This document shows positions 1 to 7,274 of a stretch of DNA of 64,000 nucleotides, one piece after another (positions within the stretch are counted from its first letter, which is position 1; every line of letters begins with the position of its first letter). Both the position numbers and the translations under genes were made by a program. The notes under the pieces are model-generated. The model searched no databases. It worked only from the letters and a program-made list of their open reading frames with translations, and was not told where the DNA came from. The stretch lies in contig NZ_PXUP01000012.1 in NCBI RefSeq assembly GCF_003324185.1, positions 1 to 64,000 on the forward strand, read 5' to 3'. Source of the stretch: Faecalibacterium prausnitzii (GTDB lineage: Bacteria; Bacillota; Clostridia; Oscillospirales; Ruminococcaceae).

Positions 1-1277
1 ATGGTAGCCACCAGCTTTTCCAGCTGCGGAATCTGACCGATGTTAGCACACTCATCGATCAGGCACCGCACATGGACTGGCAGTTTGCCGCCGTATTGGT
101 CATCTGCCTTATCACAGAGCAGATTGAAAAGCTGTGTGTAGATCATGGAGATCAGGAAGTTAAATGTACTGTCCGTATCGCTCATGATAAGGAACAGCGC
201 CGTTTTCCGGTCACCCAGCTTGTCCAGTTCCAGCTCATCGTACATGGTGGCATCCCGGACTTCCTGAATATCGAAGGGTGCGAGCCGGGCACCGCAGGAA
301 ATAAGAATCGACTTGGCCGTTTTGCCGGCAGCTAGCTTGTAAAGTTTGTACTGCCGCACTGCAAAGGATTTTGGTTTTTTCTTACCCAGATCCTCAAACA
401 ACAGGTCTATCGGATTCTGATAAGTTTCATCGTCCTCAGACACCTGCATAGTATTCAACATTTCCAACAGTGTTGCGAAGTTTTGCTCCTCAACCGGGGC
501 TTCATAATGCAGATAGGCAATCAATGAAACCAGCAAAAGCCGTTCGGCCTTGTCCCAGAAAGGGTCGCCACCTTGACCCTCACCTTTGGTGTTGGTCATC
601 AGTGCGGTGACAAGTTTCAAAATATCCTTTTCGCTGTGGATATAGGCCATTGGATTGTATTTCATACTCTTGGAAAAGTTGATGGTGTTGAAAATCTTTA
701 GCTTATAGCCCTTTTGTAACAGGGCATTGCCGCACTCGATCACGATACTACCTTTCGGATCGGTGACCACATAGGAACTGTGACATTGTAAAAGGTTGGG
801 CTTGAGCCAAAACCGGGTCTTACCGCTGCCGGAGCCGCCCACCACCAGCACGTTTTTATTCCGGGCATTCTTGGGGTTCGGTGGGCGGTTGCTCATCATC
901 AGCCGTTCCGTTTTGGTTAGGATGATGTTGTCGGCGAACTTTGGTGCCATGAACGGCTCAATGTCCTTCGGAGTGCCCCACCGGGCGGAGCCGTACTCCA
1001 TGCCGTGACGGTACTTCTTGGCGTTTTTGCCTTTCAGGTACACCGCCAGCCGCATTCCAGCGCCGCAGCACAGACCAATGAACAAGTCAAATGGGTGCAG
1101 GCTGGGCAGCGGATTGGCAAACGCTGCCGGGATAGTTCCCATCAGCGATACGATTTTATCGCCCAGTTCCTTGCCCACGGCCAGCCGCCACGCCTCGCCC
1201 AGATTGGTGGCTAGCAAGCCAATTACCACATAGGGCAGATAGAGCGCCAGCAGCTTGGAAAGTTTCTTTTTGCTCAT
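1..1277 (-). CDS. VirD4/TraG-type IV secretion coupling protein (C-terminus cut by window edge)
   Basis: This is the conjugative coupling ATPase that brings the relaxase-DNA complex to the mating channel at the membrane. About 425 residues are visible. Two hydrophobic stretches (roughly residues 8-26 and 62-80) would anchor it. A Walker A motif, GGSGSGKT, sits near residues 147-154, followed by the VVTDPKGS block typical of TraG/VirD4 proteins. The Walker-B-like LIDECANIG is near the window edge. The ATG at 1277 has an AGGAGG about 10 bases upstream and overlaps the stop of the preceding PcfB-like gene as ATGA, so the two are translationally coupled. The reading frame is open to base 1, so the end lies outside the window. 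Confidence 0.93.
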   Translation of the reverse strand, partial: MSKKKLSKLLALYLPYVVIGLLATNLGEAWRLAVGKELGDKIVSLMGTIPAAFANPLPSLHPFDLFIGLCCGAGMRLAVYLKGKNAKKYRHGMEYGSARWGTPKDIEPFMAPKFADNIILTKTERLMMSNRPPNPKNARNKNVLVVGGSGSGKTRFWLKPNLLQCHSSYVVTDPKGSIVIECGNALLQKGYKLKIFNTINFSKSMKYNPMAYIHSEKDILKLVTALMTNTKGEGQGGDPFWDKAERLLLVSLIAYLHYEAPVEEQNFATLLEMLNTMQVSEDDETYQNPIDLLFEDLGKKKPKSFAVRQYKLYKLAAGKTAKSILISCGARLAPFDIQEVRDATMYDELELDKLGDRKTALFLIMSDTDSTFNFLISMIYTQLFNLLCDKADDQYGGKLPVHVRCLIDECANIGQIPQLEKLVAT

Positions 1278-1732
1278 AGGCCGCGCTCCTCCTGCTTGTG
1301 CCGCACTTTGTCCGGCAGATTTGCAACGGACTGTGCCAGATCATGCAGCTTTGCCAGCACGGAAGGACGCTTGGTTTTATCCAGCACCGATGCCGAATAT
1401 TCCTTGAATGCTGCGCTCAAAGCGTCCGTGTCCTGTGCCTTGAAGTAGACCAGATACCGGGGCGGCGTGCAGGACAGGTCTTTCTGGATGGAGTAGTCGA
1501 TGTGATACCGCTTAGCATAGCGGTCAAAATCCTTGATGCCGGTTTTCTGGATCTCCACATTGGTCACGCCACGGTTCTGCCGTACCAGCCGCTTCATGGA
1601 CTGCTTGCCCTGCGAAGCGTTCTTGTCGTACTGCCGTAGCAGAAACTGCATCCCACGCAGCAGGGTGCGCGCAGACAGTTTTGTGGTCGAGATGGCAAGG
1701 TTGACCGTCTTATGCTCGATTTCTTCCTGCAT
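1274..1732 (-). CDS. PcfB-like (DUF3801) conjugation protein
   Basis: This 152-residue protein resembles the PcfB/DUF3801 family, which in Gram-positive conjugative elements is encoded directly before the coupling protein and helps recruit the relaxase complex. The family call rests on the position next to the VirD4 gene, the length, and the general pattern of a helical N-terminus followed by a mixed domain containing YLVYFKAQD. I chose the ATG at 1732 because a GGGAGG lies about 10 bases before it; upstream in-frame GTG codons sit too close to that site. The stop overlaps the VirD4 start by four bases (ATGA). No signal peptide or membrane segment is visible, so it should be cytoplasmic. Confidence 0.78.
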   Translation of the reverse strand: MQEEIEHKTVNLAISTTKLSARTLLRGMQFLLRQYDKNASQGKQSMKRLVRQNRGVTNVEIQKTGIKDFDRYAKRYHIDYSIQKDLSCTPPRYLVYFKAQDTDALSAAFKEYSASVLDKTKRPSVLAKLHDLAQSVANLPDKVRHKQEERGL

Positions 1733-1761
1733 TGTCACCACCTCCCTGAGAGAACCTCAGC

Positions 1762-2208
1762 TTAACGGTCATGTTCCACCGGGGGCTTACTCACAGCCTT
1801 TTCTGCGTCATTCTGAACCGATTCATCCGGAACCGGAATGACCATCAGGCGATGCCCCAGAGGGAGAAAGGCTTCGGGTTGATGGAATTCTTCTTCATAC
1901 TTCTGCGCCAACTCCGGAGAGAGCGATACAAAATCCTCCTCTCCCAGCCCCACCACCAGAAAGGTTCCGGCAATGACATCGTACATCAGCCCGTCCTCGT
2001 CCCACAGGGCACGGTTCAGCGGCAGACCCATGAGCTTGCCGTCATCGTTGTAGACGATGGCAACCGGATCTTCAAAAGGGTAGCTTGCGCCGATGGAGCC
2101 GCCGACAGCCTGCTGCAATGCTTTCAGGTCGTTATCGATCTCGACCTGCTGCGGATACTGCCCCGGCGCAATTTTCAGCACCGACAAGGTGTTCTCGGTC
2201 TGTTCCAT
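1762..2208 (-). CDS. DUF3846 domain protein
   Basis: This 148-residue acidic protein is of the DUF3846 type, common on conjugative elements of gut Firmicutes and without a known function. The recognisable part runs from residue 15 to about 115 and includes a short block of small residues (GGSIGASYPF), the YNDDGKLMGLPLNRAL segment and the FLVVG segment. The start at 2208 has a GAGGAGG seven bases upstream; a longer frame reaching 2250 has no such site. The gene lies between the small membrane protein and the PcfB-like gene in the same direction, so it is probably part of the transfer operon. Confidence 0.75.
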   Translation of the reverse strand: MEQTENTLSVLKIAPGQYPQQVEIDNDLKALQQAVGGSIGASYPFEDPVAIVYNDDGKLMGLPLNRALWDEDGLMYDVIAGTFLVVGLGEEDFVSLSPELAQKYEEEFHQPEAFLPLGHRLMVIPVPDESVQNDAEKAVSKPPVEHDR

Positions 2209-2332
2209 TATCTTCCTCCTCGAATTTGATAGTGATTTCCTGCCCAGCACGGGCGGCGTTCAACAGAGCTGCCACAAAGAGGCCGAAAAAGGCACCAGCT
2301 TCAAAAATGATAAACGAATAAATAAAATTCAT
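2132..2332 (-). CDS. Small membrane protein, DUF3789-like
   Basis: This short ORF encodes 66 residues. Residues 1-27 form one hydrophobic helix (FIIFEAGAFFGLFVAALL), and a charged tail follows. Very small proteins of this shape (DUF3789) are common beside DUF3846 genes on such elements. The case for translation is the AGGAGG placed six bases before the ATG at 2332. The 3' part overlaps the DUF3846 gene by about 77 bases in another frame, which is long, so the true protein might be read-coupled or the tail might be unimportant. Function is unknown. Confidence 0.55.
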   Translation of the reverse strand: MNFIYSFIIFEAGAFFGLFVAALLNAARAGQEITIKFEEEDNGTDREHLVGAENCAGAVSAAGRDR

Positions 2333-2373
2333 AGCAAACCTCCTACATTGACTGAACTGTGAGAAGAATCCTC

Positions 2374-2613
2374 TTAGGGAGGACGAGGAGCGCTAGACGC
2401 GGTGACGATATGCTTAGTGGAAACATTGGCATGAGTATGCGGTGCGGCATCGGTAGAAAAATAGTCGTACAGAGCATCCCGCAGAGAATGGAAGCAACGA
2501 GCATGGTAGTCGTGCAGACGGAGAACCAGAATCTTCAAAACATCAACGGCGGAACAGTAAAAGTCCTCCGTGACTTCTGCGAAACTCTCATAGCGGGTCA
2601 TTTCGGTATCCAT
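2374..2613 (-). CDS. Small hypothetical protein of the conjugative element
   Basis: This ORF encodes 79 residues from the ATG at 2613, which has a GAGAGG upstream. An in-frame start six codons earlier lacks such a site. The N-terminal 45 residues look like a small helical domain with aromatic and leucine residues; the tail is low in recognisable content. It starts 10 bases after the stop of the next upstream gene (2624-3094), so it is likely part of the same transcript. I do not recognise a family. The coding case rests on operon position and the ribosome binding site. Confidence 0.5.
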   Translation of the reverse strand: MDTEMTRYESFAEVTEDFYCSAVDVLKILVLRLHDYHARCFHSLRDALYDYFSTDAAPHTHANVSTKHIVTASSAPRPP

Positions 2614-2623
2614 GCTGCACCTC

Positions 2624-3094
2624 TCAGTCAATGCAGATGCAGACCATCTTCTCGCGGCCAGCCATCAGAGGGACGCTGTTCTCGCCCAGATAACACTGGA
2701 TCAGGTACAGGTCGGCGGTGGTAAGTGCAACAAAATTGCCATCGGTGTCGTAGCGTACAAAGATGACTGCGCCGGACAGGTAACGCTTTCCAGCCAGTGT
2801 GATGACCTGACGAGGGTCGTAACAGAGAGCCAGCGGCACATCTTCGCTGATGCTGTAGCAGGAATCTGCTTCATCGAAGCAAGGCAGGTAACTGCGAACA
2901 TTCGCCAGCGGGGTGATGGTCAGTTCGATCTCCGGGGCAATCACGGCGGCGTAAACTTCATCATCGCCGAGCTGCCGCTCCAGCACATCGCTCATCTTGT
3001 TGAAGAAGTCGGTCACAGCATTGTCCATGTGGTTGATCTTCTGGTTCATGGCTTCGATGGTCTTTGCGGTCTTGAGATCAATAGTAGTGTTCAT
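2624..3094 (-). CDS. Hypothetical protein of the conjugative element
   Basis: This ORF encodes 156 residues and starts at an ATG with a GGAG 12 bases upstream. The N-terminal third is polar and helical. Residues 45-150 look like a compact mixed alpha-beta domain with repeated short hydrophobic strands (YAAVIAPEIELTI, GAVIFVRYD). There is no signal peptide or membrane helix. It lies between parB and a small hypothetical gene, all in one direction. I do not recognise the family and assign no function. Confidence 0.65.
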   Translation of the reverse strand: MNTTIDLKTAKTIEAMNQKINHMDNAVTDFFNKMSDVLERQLGDDEVYAAVIAPEIELTITPLANVRSYLPCFDEADSCYSISEDVPLALCYDPRQVITLAGKRYLSGAVIFVRYDTDGNFVALTTADLYLIQCYLGENSVPLMAGREKMVCICID

Positions 3095-3160
3095 AGTGCT
3101 TTTTCTCCTAATTTTTGCAAAAAAGAAAGACCCGGTTGGGTCTTACATTCAAAATGTGTG

Positions 3161-4090
3161 TTAGCGTTCATTCTGCCGCTGCTGTTTGCGTTGCCACTGA
3201 TCCAGCAGCTTGATGATAGTGTCCTCCATCTGTTTCGGGGTGTAGCTGCGCGGGAAATACTTCCGCAGGGTGTCGTTTTTGATGACCACTTTGTCCAGCT
3301 CGTCCTTTTTCTCTTCTCCCATGACCGCAAAGGCAACGTCATACGAGAAGTGCCCTTCCTGCGCCAGCTTTTTAAGCCGCTGCGCTTGGGAAAGGGACGG
3401 CGCATTCTGGGTGTCGTTCATCGCTTCTAAAAAATCCCGCTGTTGGCTTTCGTCCAGATAGGACAACTCCACAGCGGGATTGAAGGCAATTTTCTTTTCG
3501 TCTACCATGTCCAGCAATTCGGGAATAAGGTTGGTCAGGCGGATAAAACGCTGGACGGTTTTATATCCCTCGCCAGCATCTTCCGCAACCCGTTCAATGG
3601 ACAACTTCGACTTCTGGACAATTTGTCCAGAAGTTAAATCCGACCTAGCACCTTGATTTTTTATTGCTTCCAGCTTCATTTTGTAGGCGAAAGCTCTTTC
3701 ACTGGGCAAGATGTTTTCACGTTGGAGATTGCTGTCCACCATGAGCAAAACTGCGGCATCATCATCCATCTGACGGACGATGACAGGCAGGGCATCCAGC
3801 CCAGCAAGCTGTGCAGCGTGCTGACGGCGGTGCCCAGAGATGATCTCGTAGCCACCTTCCGGGCGTGGACGTGCAATCAGCGGAGAAAGCACGCCGTACT
3901 GTTCTACGCTTTCCACCGTGCGCTGCATGGACTCATCATCCAAGACCTTAAAGGGGTGGTTCTTGAAAGGGAACAGCTCCCCGATGGGAATTTGCTGAAC
4001 CTGTTCCCGCTGCTGTTCCTGTCGGGATTCTTCGGTGGAGAAGATGTCATCTGCCCCTTTCAGCGACACGTTTAAGCTGTTTTTCGGCAT
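3161..4090 (-). CDS. parB: ParB/Spo0J-family partition protein
   Basis: This 309-residue protein would bind a centromere-like site and segregate the circular form of the element together with ParA. Residues about 33-135 form the ParB N-terminal (CTPase) domain with the GHRR box (EIISGHRRQHAAQL) and the NLQRENILPSERA helix region. Residues 150-215 contain the helix-turn-helix part (KLSIERVAEDAGEGYKTVQRFIRL). The C-terminus is charged. The ATG at 4090 has a GGAGG nine bases upstream and lies 44 bases inside the end of parA, so the pair is tightly coupled. Presence on an integrated element suggests a plasmid-like phase. Confidence 0.92.
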   Translation of the reverse strand: MPKNSLNVSLKGADDIFSTEESRQEQQREQVQQIPIGELFPFKNHPFKVLDDESMQRTVESVEQYGVLSPLIARPRPEGGYEIISGHRRQHAAQLAGLDALPVIVRQMDDDAAVLLMVDSNLQRENILPSERAFAYKMKLEAIKNQGARSDLTSGQIVQKSKLSIERVAEDAGEGYKTVQRFIRLTNLIPELLDMVDEKKIAFNPAVELSYLDESQQRDFLEAMNDTQNAPSLSQAQRLKKLAQEGHFSYDVAFAVMGEEKKDELDKVVIKNDTLRKYFPRSYTPKQMEDTIIKLLDQWQRKQQRQNER

Positions 4091-4880
4091 TCGCCATCAC
4101 CTCCTTTGTCAGAGAGCGGTAGGCTTCTGTCACCTTGCCTTTGGGGTCGTGCTGGAAAATACTCTTACCCACGGCACTGATTTCCGCAGCACGGACAGAC
4201 CGGGGAATGGTCTGGTCGAACACCTTGATCTTGCTGCCATAGGCACCTCGAATCAGGTTGTCAATCTGCTGCCCGTAGTTGGTGCGGCTGTCGGTCATAG
4301 TCAGCAGGATGCCCTCAATTTTCAGCTTGGGGTTGATCTGCCGCCGGACTTTCTGCACAGTCTGCAAAAGCTGCTCCAGACCCTTTGCAGACAGGTACTG
4401 CGCCTGCACCGGAATCAGGGTGGTGTCTGCCGCCGCCAGTGCATTTACGGTCAGCATCCCAAGGGAAGGGGTGCAGTCCAGCAGAATGAAATCGTATTCA
4501 TGCTTCGCACCTTCCAACACCTGTTTCAGCATTTTTTCCCGGTTCATGCAGTTAACGAGAGACACTTCCATCCCTGCCAATTCGATGTTGGCTGGAATCA
4601 GGTCAACGCCCTCCGCATGGTGCAGGATGCCTTCACCGGGCGGAATGCTCTGATCGTTCATGGCTTTTGCCATCAGGGTGGAAAGGGTGGTGGGCAGTTC
4701 GTCGGGCTGCTGCCAGCCCATGCTGATGGTCAAGCTGCCCTGCGGGTCAGCGTCCACCAACAGAACCTTTTTGCCCTCCATCGCCAGCCCGATGCCCAGA
4801 TTTTCACAGGTGGTGGTCTTGCCGGTGCCGCCTTTCTGGTTGACGATGGCTATTGTGGTTGCTTTCTTTGAAATTTTCAT
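4047..4880 (-). CDS. parA: ParA-family partition ATPase
   Basis: This is a 277-residue Walker-type ATPase for partition of the excised element. The deviant Walker A motif KGGTGKTT is at about residues 15-22, the A' motif VDADPQGS near residue 42, and the Walker B DFILLDCTPSLG near residues 118-129. It lacks an N-terminal helix-turn-helix, so it resembles small ParA/Soj proteins rather than P1-type ParA. The ATG at 4880 overlaps the repA stop (TGATG) just after a GGAGG. The gene order repA-parA-parB is typical for Tn1549-like elements. Confidence 0.94.
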   Translation of the reverse strand: MKISKKATTIAIVNQKGGTGKTTTCENLGIGLAMEGKKVLLVDADPQGSLTISMGWQQPDELPTTLSTLMAKAMNDQSIPPGEGILHHAEGVDLIPANIELAGMEVSLVNCMNREKMLKQVLEGAKHEYDFILLDCTPSLGMLTVNALAAADTTLIPVQAQYLSAKGLEQLLQTVQKVRRQINPKLKIEGILLTMTDSRTNYGQQIDNLIRGAYGSKIKVFDQTIPRSVRAAEISAVGKSIFQHDPKGKVTEAYRSLTKEVMANAEKQLKRVAERGR

Positions 4881-5776
4881 CACCTCCGCATCGCTAAGTC
4901 ATGGTTGGTTTGGTTCTGATAGAAAAGCTGCATTGTGGTGGGTGCATTATATAGAGAAGCAAGCAGATACTGTTTCATGTTTCGGATCGGGCTGCTGTTC
5001 TCTGCAAGGCACTTCAGCACAAAGCAAATATGGTCGGCGTTCAGCTTCATAAACCGGCTGCGTACCACCTCGGCGGGCTTATCGTCCCCGGCAATGCGCA
5101 GCGTCTTGCGGTTGGTGGCACAGGTATCCACCAGCAAATCCACGATTTGGTAGAGGGTATCTTCATCATCCGGGTAAAGCCGGAGAAGAAGGTCCATCTC
5201 CAAAGAACGTGAAAAATATTCTTCCAGTTGGGCGCGTTTGCTCATCCAGTCGTTTTCATCGGAATAGATAGGATCAGTATCGCTTACCTCTGTGTTATTT
5301 CTATCAGTCTTATTACATCGTAGTTTGGCCGGGTCTTGAAGCGTATTCTGGACGACTCCAGAATCGTCATTATCACGATTCAGAAAGCGTAGTTTTGACG
5401 ATTCTGACGAAAAATTCTTCACATAGATGAGATCGGGCTTGCCCAGCCCCCTCCGTTTGCGTTCAATCAGGCCGTACTCTTCCAGTTCTCGCAGCAGCTT
5501 GGTCGCCTTTTTATCGGCACAGCCCAGTGAATCCTGCACCTCCTGCACAGTATAGATGATGAACACCCGCCCAGCTTTGTCCAACCAACCATTCCGGGCT
5601 GAAAGGCTCATGCGGTCCAGCAGGATACCGTACAGGGTTTTGGCATCTGTGGAAAGCGGTTGGAAGCGGCTATCCTGAAACAACAGCTTGGGAATCCGGT
5701 AGAAGGAGAACAGCTCGCTGGACTGCCCATAGAAGTAATCAAGGTCTGCGGTTCTTGTCGGCTTTTTTTCGGGCAT
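4880..5776 (-). CDS. repA: Replication initiator protein A (RepA-N type)
   Basis: This 298-residue protein has the RepA N-terminal domain of Gram-positive plasmid and conjugative-element initiators. The block FYRIPKLLFQ...LSTDAKTLYGILLDRMSLS is at about residues 22-62. A winged-helix follows (EVQDSLGCADKKATKLLRELEEYGLIERKRRG, quoted in pieces). It would open the replication origin during the circular phase. I chose the ATG at 5776; a longer frame to 5911 is low-complexity and overlaps the upstream Cys-rich gene over most of its length. The remaining overlap with that gene is 38 bases. The C-terminal half is less conserved and contains a polar linker. Confidence 0.88.
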   Translation of the reverse strand: MPEKKPTRTADLDYFYGQSSELFSFYRIPKLLFQDSRFQPLSTDAKTLYGILLDRMSLSARNGWLDKAGRVFIIYTVQEVQDSLGCADKKATKLLRELEEYGLIERKRRGLGKPDLIYVKNFSSESSKLRFLNRDNDDSGVVQNTLQDPAKLRCNKTDRNNTEVSDTDPIYSDENDWMSKRAQLEEYFSRSLEMDLLLRLYPDDEDTLYQIVDLLVDTCATNRKTLRIAGDDKPAEVVRSRFMKLNADHICFVLKCLAENSSPIRNMKQYLLASLYNAPTTMQLFYQNQTNHDLAMRR

Positions 5777-5993
5777 AGAGAATATCCCATTTTTCAGGTG
5801 TGGAACGGAATACATTGACCTGCTTCTTATAAGGGCAGTGGGCATACAGGCAGGTGCGGAACTTGAAATCGGGTCGATAGTACGGGCACAGCTTGCAACT
5901 GTCCGGGGCACGGTCGGAACCTTCGCCAGCGGCGATCACATGGTGCATGGAGTGCTGAACATGGCGCAGAGCTTCGTTTCGCTTGTGGCTCAC
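5739..5993 (-). CDS. Small Cys-rich protein B of the conjugative element
   Basis: This ORF encodes 84 residues with five cysteines and two histidines in the middle: CKLCPYY, then RTCLYAHCPY. The spacing recalls small zinc- or iron-binding knuckles. The start at 5993 overlaps the stop of the upstream Cys-rich gene by four bases (ATGA), and the 3' end runs 38 bases into repA. Both Cys-rich proteins share the CxxCPY element, so they may be related or work together. Function is unknown; a regulator of repA is one possibility suggested only by position. Confidence 0.62.
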   Translation of the reverse strand: MSHKRNEALRHVQHSMHHVIAAGEGSDRAPDSCKLCPYYRPDFKFRTCLYAHCPYKKQVNVFRSTPEKWDILYARKKADKNRRP

Positions 5994-6250
5994 TTGGCAT
6001 CACCTCGTTTCTCCAGCGGTGCCATCAGGTCTTTGTAGCAGGGAACCAGCACACAGGGCTTTGCCCGCTTGTAGGGGCACCCTTCGCACTTGCTGGGGCC
6101 TTTGGGCGGCTCGATCAGGTAGTAGCAGTTCTCTTTGCCGAGAACGCAGCCCTTCTTTCGATTCTTCCAGAAGAAGCAGTGCTGGCAATCTGCCGGGCGG
6201 GAAGCATGGTAGCGGATACCGTCGATCGTGACGGTCAGAACTTTTTTCAT
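5990..6250 (-). CDS. Small Cys-rich protein A of the conjugative element
   Basis: This ORF encodes 86 residues with nine cysteines arranged as CQHC, GC, NC, then CEGCPY, PC and PC. A family with this many paired cysteines in so short a chain is likely to bind metal. It is the first gene of the repA operon. Its ATG at 6250 follows a GGAGG, and it ends in a four-base overlap with the second Cys-rich gene. A hairpin with a T-run on the minus strand stands immediately upstream (6291-6346). I do not recognise the family. Confidence 0.65.
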   Translation of the reverse strand: MKKVLTVTIDGIRYHASRPADCQHCFFWKNRKKGCVLGKENCYYLIEPPKGPSKCEGCPYKRAKPCVLVPCYKDLMAPLEKRGDAK

Positions 6251-6290
6251 CGGTAAACCCTCCTTTGGTGGATTCGGGAAGTTCGGCCCG

Positions 6291-6346
6291 AAAACAAAAA
6301 AGCGCGTTCCTCTTTCTGTTCCGAGAGAACAGCGAGTGAACGCGCT
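6291..6346 (-). terminator. Hairpin with T-run upstream of the repA operon (terminator or attenuator)
   Basis: The arms AGCGCGTTC (6301-6309) and GAACGCGCT (6338-6346) pair, with a second inner stem CTGTTC/GAACAG. On the minus strand the stem is followed by a T-rich run (complement of 6291-6300). It lies 40 bases before the first ribosome binding site of the operon. It could stop transcription entering from the tRNA side or attenuate the operon if a promoter lies between 6390 and 6440 (a GATAAT-like -10 is visible there on the minus strand). Confidence 0.7.
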
Positions 6347-6502
6347 ATGTATGGAGAAAAGTGTTTTGCACGGCTTCCAGCAGAAAGGTGGAAAATAGAT
6401 TCACACAGATTATCTTGTATTTACATGGATTTACAGGAAAGCGTTTACCAATCTTAGCAGAGAGCCAGAAAACAGGGTTCAAAAGGCGCTTTATGAGGCT
6501 TC

Positions 6503-6563
6503 ATTAGCTGGAAAGCCGATTTTATTAGCTGGAGCTGAAAATTCTGCTAATGGCATTAGCTGG
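6503..6563. repeat. Iteron-like ATTAGCTGG repeats
   Basis: The nonamer ATTAGCTGG occurs three times in the same orientation at 6503-6511, 6524-6532 and 6555-6563. Shorter inverted or partial copies (GCTAAT) lie at 6545-6550 and 6562-6568. Directly repeated short sites near a repA gene suggest initiator binding sites of a replication origin. Spacing is 21 and 31 bases, so it is not strictly helical-phase regular. The rest of 6251-6646 holds the hairpin above, a possible promoter and the tRNA terminator; I see no gene in it. Confidence 0.45.
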
Positions 6564-6587
6564 CTAATTTTGGTGATAGGTTCAAAA

Positions 6588-6636
6588 TGAAAAATGCGAA
6601 GATCGTCTTTCACATGGAAAAATGACCTTCGCATTT
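6588..6636 (-). terminator. Terminator downstream of tRNA-Arg
   Basis: A 13-base stem with one mismatch (arms 6592-6604 and 6624-6636) lies 10 bases past the 3' end of the tRNA on the minus strand. It is followed by a short T-run (complement of 6591-6594). Confidence 0.65.
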
Positions 6637-6646
6637 CTTAAAAGGA

Positions 6647-6720
6647 TGTCCCTACCCGGGTTCGAACCGGGGGCGTTTCGCTTAGGAGGCGAACCCTCTA
6701 TCCAGCTGAGGTATAGAGAC
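6647..6720 (-). tRNA. tRNA-Arg(CCT), complete but divergent
   Basis: The minus strand folds as a full cloverleaf of 74 bases. The acceptor stem is GTCTCTA with TAGGGAC, the D stem CCTC/GAGG, the anticodon stem TTCGC/GCGAA around loop CTCCTAA (anticodon CCT), and the T arm CCCGG-TTCGAAC-CCGGG. No CCA is encoded. The D stem begins with C10 instead of the usual G10 and is reversed relative to the chromosomal half-copy at 7155-7194. The 5' half is part of the 237-bp repeat unit, while the 3' half (6647-6680) occurs once. It therefore looks like a tRNA formed at, or carried by, the element end. Confidence 0.85.
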
Positions 6721-7154
6721 ATATATGTATTATCGTTGATTTTTGACTTTTCTGCACTTTGTATGGAATGCTTTTCACAACGAAGTGACCGACTGCGTTG
6801 CAACCGGAACGGTGTTAAACTTGTTGCATCAAAAATTGTTGAGAAAACTTCGATTCCCGGTCTTGCTTTTGATTAGAGCAATCACTTCTGCCCCCAAGGT
6901 ATCAGGTTGACCGAATTCTTAGGAGGCGAACCCTCTATCCAGCTGAGGTATAGAGACATATATGTATTATCGTTGATTTTTGACTTTTCTGCACTTTGTA
7001 TGGAATGCTTTTCACAACGAAGTGACCGACTGCGTTGCAACCGGAACGGTGTTAAACTTGTTGCATCAAAAATTGTTGAGAAAACTTCGATTCCCGGTCT
7101 TGCTTTTGATTAGAGCAATCACTTCTGCCCCCAAGGTATCAGGTTGACCGAATT
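6681..7154. repeat. Two perfect tandem 237-bp direct repeats ending in half-tRNA sequences
   Basis: Positions 6681-6917 and 6918-7154 are, as far as I can compare by eye, identical. Each unit begins (plus strand) with the anticodon core CTTAGGAGGCG and a 40-base 5' half of the divergent tRNA-Arg, and ends with CCGAATT. A third core starts at 7155 and continues into the chromosomal half-tRNA. The units contain no convincing gene. Short frames in them are by-products of the repeat. Confidence 0.9.
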
Positions 7155-7194
7155 CTTAGGAGGCGGACGCTCTATCCAGCTGAGCTACGGAGAC
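7155..7194 (-). pseudogene. 5' half of the chromosomal tRNA-Arg(CCT)
   Basis: On the minus strand 7194-7155 reads as acceptor 5' strand, a standard D arm (GCTC...GAGC) and the anticodon arm up to CCTCCTAAG. It then breaks off into element sequence (GAATTCGG...). The missing 3' half is not found in the window next to it. The only 3' half present (6647-6680) does not pair well with this 5' half: the acceptor has mismatches at positions 6 and 7 and the anticodon stem has one. The real partner is expected at the far left end of the element. Confidence 0.75.
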
Positions 7195-7241
7195 ACAGTT
7201 CTGCATCCTTGGGGCAGAAAACCCCAAAAATACAGTACCAT

Positions 7242-7268
7242 ATTATAATACCGCAACCGAGCTGTAAA
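7242..7268 (-). promoter_or_regulatory. Possible promoter of the tRNA-Arg locus
   Basis: On the minus strand TTTACA (7268-7263) and TATAAT (7247-7242) are separated by 15 bases, shorter than ideal. The site points at the 5' half-tRNA at 7194. Confidence 0.35.
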
Positions 7269-7274
7269 ATCAAG

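Larger units (their letters stand above)
1..7154 (-). mobile_element. Right end of a Tn1549-like integrative conjugative element (partial)
   Basis: All genes from 1 to 6250 lie on the minus strand. They form the set known from Tn1549-type conjugative elements: replication initiator, ParA, ParB, small accessory proteins, PcfB/DUF3801 and a VirD4/TraG coupling protein. The block meets chromosomal genes at a tRNA-Arg(CCT) locus. There, the sequence shared by both sides is the anticodon region (positions 7155-7165 and its copies at 6681 and 6918). Relaxase, mating-pore and integrase genes are not in the window and should lie to the left of position 1. Taking 7154 as the boundary is an inference from the tRNA split. 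Confidence 0.8.

Noticed and set aside
6622-7113. Two short plus-strand frames with identical ends in the tRNA-Arg area
   Set aside because: They share a sequence only because of the 237-bp direct repeat and run through tRNA sequence.
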